Part shown: positions 1-6,998 of the stretch, in pieces
How positions within the stretch are numbered: position 1 is the first letter of the stretch
How the letters are laid out: each line of letters starts with the position of its first letter
NCBI GenBank assembly: GCA_905235815.1
Contig: CAJOMT010000054.1
Coordinates: forward strand, 1-9,670
Length of the DNA stretch: 9,670 bases
Direction: 5' to 3'
Source of the DNA: an uncultured Clostridia bacterium
Lineage (GTDB): Bacteria; Bacillota; Clostridia; Christensenellales; Borkfalkiaceae
Translations under genes and position numbers: made by a program
Notes under the pieces: generated by a model
Seen by the model: the letters and a program-made list of their open reading frames with translations, nothing else
Database searches by the model: none
Told to the model about the DNA's origin: nothing

Positions 1-15
1 TGTGTTTTTTTATTT

Positions 16-40
16 GCGATTGTCAGTCGCTTTTATTTTA
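16..40 (+). terminator. possible intrinsic terminator for a gene left of the window
   Basis: GCGAT at 16-20 can pair with GTCGC at 26-30 (one G-T pair, five-base loop). It is followed directly by TTTTATTTTA on the plus strand. This is the shape of a weak rho-independent terminator reading left to right. An outer inverted repeat, TGTGTT at 1-6 and AACACA at 40-45, surrounds it. The gene it would serve lies outside the window, so the call rests on shape only. Confidence 0.3.
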
Positions 41-80
41 ACACAGGAGTTTTTTATTGTCCATAGCTTAAGCTTTTTAT

Positions 81-99
81 CCACTCGCTCAGCGAGTGG
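81..99. repeat. perfect short hairpin downstream of the giant gene
   Basis: CCACTCGCT at 81-89 and AGCGAGTGG at 91-99 are exact reverse complements around a single base. In RNA this would fold as about seven pairs with a five-base loop. Neither side has a clear T-run, so it is not a classical intrinsic terminator. The 10-bp palindrome AGCTTAAGCT at 65-74 lies beside it. It could act as a 3' mRNA-stability hairpin or be a dispersed palindromic repeat. Confidence 0.5.
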
Positions 100-112
100 G
101 TATCTTAAATAA

Positions 113-156
113 ATGGGCCGTCGCAAGTTGAGATTTATCAACACGCAACAGCCCAT
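113..156 (-). terminator. long imperfect hairpin after the giant gene, candidate terminator
   Basis: The arms 113-131 and 138-156 match in 15 of 19 positions as reverse complements, with ATGGGC/GCCCAT and GTTGA/TCAAC perfectly paired around a six-base loop. The hairpin begins about 32 bases past the TAA stop at 188-190. Reading the minus strand, it is followed by a weak T-rich stretch (TTATTTAAG). It is the best candidate for ending the two-gene minus-strand transcript. The weak T tract keeps confidence moderate. Confidence 0.45.
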
Positions 157-187
157 AAATAGTTTATTTGGTTTTATTGATTATTTT

Positions 188-3100
188 TTAAGCAACTTTG
201 TTGTTGTTTTTATCGAGGGTGCCGTCCGTGCAATAAACTTTATAGTTGTCGGGCATGACGGAATTCCAGCCTGGTTGCTTTGAAATGGCTTTCCACTTCG
301 CCATAGTGCCCTTAAAGTTTATACTCGTTAAACTGCTACACCAAGCGAATGTCCAATAATCGATAGAAGTAATCGACGATGGGATTTCTATACTCGTTAA
401 ACTGCTACAGTATTCGAATGCTCTCTCACCGATAGAAGTAACCGACGATGGGATTTCTATACTCGTTAAACTGCTACAGTATTCGAATGCAGAATTACTG
501 ATAGAAGTAAGTTTACTTCCTTCTTCAAAAGTTACACTCGTTAAACTTCTACAGTATTCGAATGCACCATAACCGATAGAAGTAACCGAAGATGGCAAAA
601 CTATACTCGTTAAACTAGTACAGTAATAGAATGCATCATAACCGATAGAAGTAAGTTTACTTCCTTTTCCAAAAGTTACACTCTTTAAACTGTCACAGAA
701 ATAGAATGCATAATTACCGATAGAAGTAACAGATGAAGGAATAGTAAACGACGTATCTTTTTTACCTATTGCATACTGAATTAACGTCTTTCCGTCATAG
801 CTATATAAATTCCCGTTTGTATTTCCTTCTTCTACTTCTATACTCGTTAAACTGCTACAGTTACGGAATGCATAATCACCGATAGAAGTAACCGAAGATG
901 GCAAAACTATACTCGTTAAACTGCTACAGTCAGAGAATGCCTCATAACCTATAGAAGTAACCGATGATGGTATTTCTATACTCGTTAATTTACAGAGATA
1001 GAATGCCCACCCACCGATAGTAGTAAGTTTACTTCCTTCTTCAAAAGTTACACTCGTTAAACTGCTACAGCCATAGAATGCATACAAACCGATAGAAGTA
1101 ACCGAAGATGGTATTTCTATATACGTTAAACCGGTACAGCCACCGAATGCATAATTACCGATAGAAGTAACCGAAGATGGAATAGTAAACGACGTATCTT
1201 TTTTACCTATTGCATACTGAATTAACGTCTTTCCGTCAGCGCTATATAAATTTCCGTCTATTGATTTATAGTTTGTATTTCCTTCTTCTACTTCTATACT
1301 CGTTAAACTGCTACAGTCAGAGAATGCATAATCACCAATAGAAGTAACCGAAAATGGTATTTCTATACTTGTTAAACTTCTACAGTTATAGAATGCATAA
1401 TTACCGATAGAAGTAAGTTTACTTCCTTCTTTAAAAGTTACACTCGTTAAACTGCCACAGTTATGGAATGCATAAGAACCGATAGAAGTAACCGAAGAAG
1501 GCAAAACTATACTCGTTAATTTGCTACATTGATAGAATGCATCATCACCGATAGAAGTAAGTCTACTTCCTTCTTCAAAAGTTAAACTCGTTAAACTGCT
1601 ACAGACAGCGAATGCAAAATCACCGATAGAAGTAACAGAAGATGGCAAAACTACACTCGTTAAACTGCTACAGTAAAAGAATGCACCCTCACCTATAGAA
1701 GTAACCGAAGATGGCAAAACTACACTCGTTAAACTCTTACAGTTATTAAATGCATTCACACCGATAGAAGTAACCGAAGATGGCAAAACTATACTCGTTA
1801 AACTGCTACAGTTACGGAATGCATTATTACCGATATACGTAATAGGTTTACCCTTATACGATGACGGGATAATCAAGTTGCTACCGGCATAAGAACCTAT
1901 GCCGGAAACCGTATAAGAAATTATTTCATTACCGGAAGTCACCGCGGTATATTCCAGCGCCGGCACAAATTCACAATAGAAAGAAACTTCATCCTCACTA
2001 TTGAAATAGTCTGCAATCCTATTGTCATTGGTAATCGTTGTAAAAGCCGCATCTTCGTATATATAATTTAATACATAGCCTGTTTTTGTGGGCACCACAT
2101 ACAAGAATTTAATAAGTTCTTTAGTTCCGTCAACCTTATAATTATATAAGCTATATGTCCAAACGGCTGTATATGTATTGCCGGTGGTAAAATCTATTTT
2201 ATCCCCGGCGTATAGTTTATTACCGTTTTTGTCTTTCCAATATCTTAAAGCACGAACAATAACCAAATTGTAGTCCAAATTTTCAACTTCGCCGTCTTTT
2301 ATTATTATATTTTTGTAGTTTTCGGTTACAGAGGGGACATTTGCACCGGAAGGATTATAAATGATGGTTTCTTCTTTGCCATCATAAGAGAAGACAACGG
2401 TATTAATATTCCACTGAGCATACAATTTTTGAATTCTTTGATCGTTGTTGTATTTAACTTCTTGAGAGGCGGTAACTTCATTGCCACCGAACATTCTATC
2501 ATACCAAGCGTCAAACGTATACCCATAGTCTTGAACATTTAAATACTCGAGGTAAGTTCCAAAAGTATTTGTGACAAATTTATTGTCTTTTATCATTACT
2601 TTTCCTTCCTCATCTGTTTTGTAAACAGAAACAGAAATCCTATCCGGAATAGTCAAGATGTTTCCATCTTTATCGCGAAGTACTTCGTGCTGTATTCCCT
2701 TATCAAGTAGCACATCGTATTGCGTGGCAATCAGATTTTCTTCACCACGCAAATATTTTAGCAATTTAGATAAATCGGTTCCTTGCACACCATCTCCATT
2801 TGCATCGACATCACCATATCTCGGATCAACGGTATCATCGCGCCGGATTATAAATCTACTCATAATGGCAGCATCAAAAGCATCAACAAAACCATCATTG
2901 TTGACGTCGCCGGGAAGCCTGTCTACTATCCTAATATGGCCATCTTCACTTAAATATTTCCAATACTCCCCATCTTTTTCAAAACCGCATAAGGTTGTAC
3001 CGTATCCCCCGCCTATAATATCGCCATATACAACTTCTATTTTAAATCCATCTTTTAGATTTTCGTCCGGTATAGTGTCGGGCAGTTTAAAAGTCAATGC

Positions 3101-6100
3101 AATTAGTAAAACGTTGTCCGTATTTGAAGTTCCTGCCCATGGCCAATTAAAATACAACCCATTAATCGGGACCTCAATAAAAGTATCCTTGCCATCAACT
3201 TTTTCTGTTTTAACTACATAGTTGTAGACTTGTGGTCTATTGTTAAACACGTCGCCATTCGTCCACTCAACAAAGGTTAAACCCTCGCTATAACGCACAC
3301 CAAAAACAGCACCGTCTACGCCCGGATTATTATAAAACCTTATATATACTTTTACCGTATCACCGCCGTGAAGCGCATATGCATCGCTGACGACTATATA
3401 TGGACTTGTCCGCTGTTCATCGGTTATTACGTTGTTGTCCGGTCTTCTATCTTCATAACCGCAATCACATCTGAGATAATAAATCAAATTGCCATCTTCT
3501 ACCGCTTCGGTTATGTGATATTGATGGAATTCTTCCAGTCCGCAAGTAGCGCACTTGTGTATATCTTCTGTGTAATGTCCATCAAATTCATGATTGAGTT
3601 TCGGGGCATTTTCTATTTTTATATAATTGCAATATTCGCATGTAAATACGTTACGACCAGACAATTGGCAAGTTGCCTCGAGATAATCCGCATTAGAAGT
3701 GTCCAACACAAAAGAATGTTCGCTTTTTTTCGGGATATATACCGTTATAACTTCTCCGCAAGTTTTACAAATATAAACTTTAAGCCCGACTTCTTTACAA
3801 GTAGAGTCCTTACTATTTTCTTCATCGAATATAAATTCGTCGGGATTATTTGCAGGAGTATACTCGCACACAACCGATATTTCAATATTTTCGGCAACAA
3901 GTTTACCATCGAATAAAACGTTTAAAATATATTTTCCGAGTTCTGATCCATCTATTTCGGTTATATCGTTTACCGTTTCTCCCGATGCGGAAATAAATTT
4001 ACCGCTTACGCTTATTTTGTTTTTATTTTCTTCGGTTATCTCGTCAGAAGTATCTTTCCCTGCCGCATAATCGGATTCTATTATCATACCGACAAAAGAG
4101 TACTCTGTACCTTGTTGAACAGAATTATCGTAATTGCTTACCGTATATTCAACCGTGTTAGCATCAATTACGACAGGGACCTCCACTATTTGCCCCAAAA
4201 CAGAAGTGCCATTTATTTCGGCAAGGAACACGACGATAGCCTTCTGATTATCTATTGAAAAGGATTCGTTATAAGGGTTCCATCCATAAGCATGGACAAT
4301 TGAATATGAATCTACTTTTTTATCGTTAGCATATATATTCAATCCATCCGTATGGAAGTAATTTTCCGTGACCTTATAGGAAATATCTTTGCCTTGTTCA
4401 TATTCGTATGTAAAATTGTAAGTTTCAATATTTAAGGTAGAGAGTTTACTTTCTATTTTCTCAATAGATGAGCAAGTATATCCGGCATTCTCCTTTGTGC
4501 CTGTTAGTCTGCCTGAACCACTTTGCTTCCTATTGCCATAGTGTTCACCATATCTTGAGTCATATACACTTATTTTACCTTCTCCTTTTGCAGTTGCCGT
4601 TTCAGTCTTGGCTAAATCGGAAACCTCGCCATCATTGTCGCCGAAAAATATACCGCCATACGACTCGATATAAGGATTGACTCTTGTTGTAGGACTGAGT
4701 TTCGATGTTGCTACACTGCTTACGTTAGCGTCTGCCAAAATACACTCCACGTAACCACTGTTTCCCCCGCAAACCCCACCGGCGTATGCGTAATGTCTAT
4801 TATAATCCGTAGGATTGCCCGCGAAATCGTAGGTGGAATCAATTGAAATTTTTCCGCCAATGGAGCAGCTTGAAACGATATTATAATTATACCCCGTAAT
4901 CCCGCCGGCATAGATCCATATATAGCTTTTTGACTTTTCAGCTTTTAAGGTAAATTTAACGTTTTCACTGTCACTTTCACTGTCACTATTAACGTTTTCA
5001 CTGTCAATGTTCGGAGAAACGACTGCCGCTTTTTTGTAAATTCTGCAATTTGTGACATAACCAAAGTTTTTCCCGGCAATTAACCCGCAATAAAACTTAT
5101 TGCTTTCTTTATGGAGCGAATTTATATCAGTTTTAATTGAACACGATTCAAGCGCAAGATTTTCCACAATTCCATCCTGCCCGATAATTGCAAATAATCC
5201 GGAACATTCTCCGCTAGACTTGATTGTTAAATTTTCGATCTTATTTCCGTTCCCATCGAGTGAACCGGTAAACTCGGTAAAGTCGTCTCCGTTACTGCTT
5301 AATTTATCACCGAAAGAATAAATCGATTCGCCGACAGTAAAAGGAATGTCTTTAATCAGCCTATAGTGTTTATCAAGCCCTTCTCCTATTCGTAAAAACT
5401 GATTTTTGTTCGCAATAATATACGGATCGTCGTTCGTCCCGCTTCCGCCGTAAAATGCTTTTTCATTATTATAAAAATTAAATTCTGCAATTGCATTATC
5501 ATTGTACTTTATAGTGGCGTTTACGTCTCTATTACAAATGTCCTCATCTATCTCAAATATTCCGTTAGTCGGTTTTCCATCTACAATATACGTTATTTCC
5601 CCTCTATTAAAATATCCCGAAAAAATATCATACATATTATCAGGGAAAGACGGTAAATATATTGTCTGCTTGGCATCAACATTTAAAAACGTGCTCGGGT
5701 CGTTATTATCTACTTCGTAGAACTCACCTTTTTCGGTTTTTACAACGTAGTATTCACCCATACCGGTGATATAAGCCAAATCTTTTATAATGTAATCGCC
5801 GAGTTTGCCCAACCTTGTTTTTATTTTTTCATTAAGAGCATTTACTTGATATGGCGAGGTGAATCCGGAGAGAGAATATTGATACAAGGGAGCGATGCTT
5901 TCCTCATCAAAATCTCCCTTGCCTGAGTTTATCCACTCTTTTTTCATATAACTGCCTTGATAAAAATTACAAGCAATTAATCTGCTTTCTGCTTCCAATA
6001 CAGTATCGTAAACGTTATAAGCAAATACTATCGTCTGATATTGAGCGTCTACTACGGCAATTTCTTTATCTGCGCAAAGCGCATTATAGCAATCTCTGAT

Positions 6101-6979
6101 TATAGAGTTACCCATACCCTGTTCCGGCATTATGTAATCGTACAATATATCCGTATTAGTCTTTAATGCTACGTATAATTGATCGTAATAATATTTTAAT
6201 TCTTCATTGGAATAATTTGAAGAAGTCGCTTTATCCAAAAGATTTGCGTATCCGTTTTCATTCACACCATATAAATATTCTCTGAACTCATTAAAACTGA
6301 AATTACCGCTTTGACGTCCCAAAAATTCCCTGACATGTTCAATTGCTATCGTAGAATCGATTTTTTGCGACAATTCATCTATAATACGGTTTGATTCTTC
6401 ATTTAACTGATTTGACAACTCAGTAATTTGCTCACTGGTATTACTGATTTCCCTTTGTATTTCATCGAATTTCTCATCCAAATGAGCCTCTAAAAGACTC
6501 AATTCGGAAGCAGGTTCTTTGCCACCCATAATCTTTTTAAAGACACCTTGTGCAAAACCAAGTACAGAAGATGCGATCTGTCCATATGGCCCGAAACAAT
6601 TCGCAATAGCGCAAATGCTCCCGACTATGCTATCTATGCATGCTGCGGTATCAAAATCTCCTCCGTTTTGAGCGTCTTTGATGATACTATCCAGCATTTT
6701 ATAAGTGGCTTCTGTTGCCGCCAACGCGTTTTTCACATTGTCGGCCTTTTTCTTATACATTTTATCGTATTTAGTTTTCTCGTTAAATTCGGCAAGTTTT
6801 TTATTGAGATTTATCTCATCCACAAATTTCTTCCCCGTTAATAAATGTTCTCTATTAGGATAATAACTTGCCTCGGCAATCGTAGTCTTATTTGTAAACG
6901 TTAAAATCGAAACAAATGACATACATACGGCAAGAAATACAACCAAAATCGATATAGATCTTTTTTTCATTTTTACCAT
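188..6979 (-). CDS. giant secreted mosaic protein: helical N-terminus, GLUG, cohesin-dockerin, BspA-type LRRs
   Basis: 2263 residues, probably an extracellular adhesin-like or binding protein; no enzymatic domain was recognised. Residues 1-37 are a signal peptide (basic start, hydrophobic core, likely cleavage after AEA at 35-37). Residues 40-400 are mostly alpha-helical, with a Gly/Ala-rich hydrophobic stretch at 112-150 and a heptad-like coiled coil at 157-210. A beta-rich region at 509-835 has about five GLUG-type repeats (near 592, 629, 689, 731 and 773). Ig-like linkers span about 850-1040. CxxC ribbons lie at 1060-1176 (C1071/C1074, C1114/C1117, C1143/C1146). A cohesin-like domain (about 1192-1352) is followed by a type I dockerin (1356-1413; Ca loop D1358, N1360, D1362, D1369). 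InlB-type beta repeats span 1420-1675. About 19 BspA-type leucine-rich repeats with an AFxxC signature fill 1712-2222. No LPxTG, SLH or C-terminal membrane segment is seen. M1 is preferred because the GGAG site lies 7 nt before it and 16 nt before M4. The domain calls come from motif reading; the ligand is unknown. Confidence 0.95.
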   Translation of the reverse strand: MVKMKKRSISILVVFLAVCMSFVSILTFTNKTTIAEASYYPNREHLLTGKKFVDEINLNKKLAEFNEKTKYDKMYKKKADNVKNALAATEATYKMLDSIIKDAQNGGDFDTAACIDSIVGSICAIANCFGPYGQIASSVLGFAQGVFKKIMGGKEPASELSLLEAHLDEKFDEIQREISNTSEQITELSNQLNEESNRIIDELSQKIDSTIAIEHVREFLGRQSGNFSFNEFREYLYGVNENGYANLLDKATSSNYSNEELKYYYDQLYVALKTNTDILYDYIMPEQGMGNSIIRDCYNALCADKEIAVVDAQYQTIVFAYNVYDTVLEAESRLIACNFYQGSYMKKEWINSGKGDFDEESIAPLYQYSLSGFTSPYQVNALNEKIKTRLGKLGDYIIKDLAYITGMGEYYVVKTEKGEFYEVDNNDPSTFLNVDAKQTIYLPSFPDNMYDIFSGYFNRGEITYIVDGKPTNGIFEIDEDICNRDVNATIKYNDNAIAEFNFYNNEKAFYGGSGTNDDPYIIANKNQFLRIGEGLDKHYRLIKDIPFTVGESIYSFGDKLSSNGDDFTEFTGSLDGNGNKIENLTIKSSGECSGLFAIIGQDGIVENLALESCSIKTDINSLHKESNKFYCGLIAGKNFGYVTNCRIYKKAAVVSPNIDSENVNSDSESDSENVKFTLKAEKSKSYIWIYAGGITGYNYNIVSSCSIGGKISIDSTYDFAGNPTDYNRHYAYAGGVCGGNSGYVECILADANVSSVATSKLSPTTRVNPYIESYGGIFFGDNDGEVSDLAKTETATAKGEGKISVYDSRYGEHYGNRKQSGSGRLTGTKENAGYTCSSIEKIESKLSTLNIETYNFTYEYEQGKDISYKVTENYFHTDGLNIYANDKKVDSYSIVHAYGWNPYNESFSIDNQKAIVVFLAEINGTSVLGQIVEVPVVIDANTVEYTVSNYDNSVQQGTEYSFVGMIIESDYAAGKDTSDEITEENKNKISVSGKFISASGETVNDITEIDGSELGKYILNVLFDGKLVAENIEISVVCEYTPANNPDEFIFDEENSKDSTCKEVGLKVYICKTCGEVITVYIPKKSEHSFVLDTSNADYLEATCQLSGRNVFTCEYCNYIKIENAPKLNHEFDGHYTEDIHKCATCGLEEFHQYHITEAVEDGNLIYYLRCDCGYEDRRPDNNVITDEQRTSPYIVVSDAYALHGGDTVKVYIRFYNNPGVDGAVFGVRYSEGLTFVEWTNGDVFNNRPQVYNYVVKTEKVDGKDTFIEVPINGLYFNWPWAGTSNTDNVLLIALTFKLPDTIPDENLKDGFKIEVVYGDIIGGGYGTTLCGFEKDGEYWKYLSEDGHIRIVDRLPGDVNNDGFVDAFDAAIMSRFIIRRDDTVDPRYGDVDANGDGVQGTDLSKLLKYLRGEENLIATQYDVLLDKGIQHEVLRDKDGNILTIPDRISVSVYKTDEEGKVMIKDNKFVTNTFGTYLEYLNVQDYGYTFDAWYDRMFGGNEVTASQEVKYNNDQRIQKLYAQWNINTVVFSYDGKEETIIYNPSGANVPSVTENYKNIIIKDGEVENLDYNLVIVRALRYWKDKNGNKLYAGDKIDFTTGNTYTAVWTYSLYNYKVDGTKELIKFLYVVPTKTGYVLNYIYEDAAFTTITNDNRIADYFNSEDEVSFYCEFVPALEYTAVTSGNEIISYTVSGIGSYAGSNLIIPSSYKGKPITYIGNNAFRNCSSLTSIVLPSSVTSIGVNAFNNCKSLTSVVLPSSVTSIGEGAFFYCSSLTSVVLPSSVTSIGDFAFAVCSSLTSLTFEEGSRLTSIGDDAFYQCSKLTSIVLPSSVTSIGSYAFHNCGSLTSVTFKEGSKLTSIGNYAFYNCRSLTSIEIPFSVTSIGDYAFSDCSSLTSIEVEEGNTNYKSIDGNLYSADGKTLIQYAIGKKDTSFTIPSSVTSIGNYAFGGCTGLTYIEIPSSVTSIGLYAFYGCSSLTSVTFEEGSKLTTIGGWAFYLCKLTSIEIPSSVTSIGYEAFSDCSSLTSIVLPSSVTSIGDYAFRNCSSLTSIEVEEGNTNGNLYSYDGKTLIQYAIGKKDTSFTIPSSVTSIGNYAFYFCDSLKSVTFGKGSKLTSIGYDAFYYCTSLTSIVLPSSVTSIGYGAFEYCRSLTSVTFEEGSKLTSISNSAFEYCSSLTSIEIPSSVTSIGERAFEYCSSLTSIEIPSSITSIDYWTFAWCSSLTSINFKGTMAKWKAISKQPGWNSVMPDNYKVYCTDGTLDKNNNKVA
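704..900 (-). repeat. duplicated LRR-plus-insert module, copy A (short form)
   Basis: This segment is nearly identical to 1145-1356 and encodes the last part of one LRR, a non-LRR island containing GKTLIQYAIGKKDTSFTIP, and the next LRR. It lacks 15 bp (five codons, YKSID) present in the other copy. The offset between the copies changes from 441 to 456 bp across that point, which confirms a clean in-frame indel after a segmental duplication. Confidence 0.85.
1145..1356 (-). repeat. duplicated LRR-plus-insert module, copy B (long form)
   Basis: This is the partner of 704-900, with the full island EEGNTNYKSIDGNLYSADG followed by the same GKTLIQYAIGKKDTSFTIP string. The 15 extra bases lie at about 1257-1271. 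Islands with this look (N-x-Y-x-SIDG-LYS-DGKTLI) are common between LRR_5 repeats in BspA-like proteins, so the long form is probably ancestral. Confidence 0.85.
4958..5006 (-). repeat. 16-bp direct repeat encoding an acidic Ser/Asp/Glu stretch
   Basis: AACGTTTTCACTGTCA occurs at 4958-4973 and again at 4991-5006, with further CACTGTCAC copies between. It encodes residues 659-674 of the giant protein, DSENVNSDSESDSENV. This is a low-complexity acidic linker between two GLUG units and probably arose by slippage. Confidence 0.8.
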
Positions 6980-6990
6980 CCTTTTACTCC
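6980..6990 (-). promoter_or_regulatory. ribosome binding site of the giant gene
   Basis: On the minus strand GGAG (6990-6987) sits 7 nt before the ATG at 6979-6977. This spacing favours M1 over the in-frame M4. The site lies inside the 19-nt gap after the upstream lipoprotein gene. That leaves no room for a separate promoter in the gap and supports co-transcription. Confidence 0.8.
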
Positions 6991-6998
6991 TTTTAATA

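Larger units (their letters stand above)
314..1846 (-). repeat. leucine-rich repeat DNA array (about 19 units of about 69-78 bp)
   Basis: This part of the giant gene encodes tandem units of the form AFxxCSSLTSI-LPSSVTSIG. Most are 23 codons; those carrying FEEGSKLTSIG are about 25. At the DNA level, strings such as ACTCGTTAAACTGCTACAG and CCGATAGAAGTAACCGAAG recur almost unchanged throughout. Such sequence is prone to slippage and unequal recombination, and unit changes of 69 bp keep the frame. BspA-type (LRR_5) repeats are known from surface and adhesin-like proteins of Firmicutes, Bacteroidetes and trichomonads. Confidence 0.9.

Noticed and set aside
314..1846. Regular repeats that might be taken for a CRISPR array
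   Set aside because: The repeats are in frame, encode leucine-rich repeat protein throughout, and the segments between them are coding and similar to each other rather than unique spacers.
2658..3221. 187-codon open frame on the plus strand
   Set aside because: It lies wholly antisense to the cohesin-dockerin part of the giant gene, has Ser/Pro-rich low-complexity content, and matches no family I recognise. It is a shadow of the real frame.
2741..3406. Cellulosome scaffold or cellulosomal enzyme
   Set aside because: There is one cohesin-like domain and one dockerin but no glycoside hydrolase, carbohydrate esterase or recognised carbohydrate-binding module in either protein. The domain company points to a surface-binding protein instead.
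3368..3916. 182-codon open frame on the plus strand
   Set aside because: It is antisense to the Cys-rich part of the giant gene. The predicted protein is Phe/Ile-rich without a coherent domain, as expected from a complementary-strand artefact.
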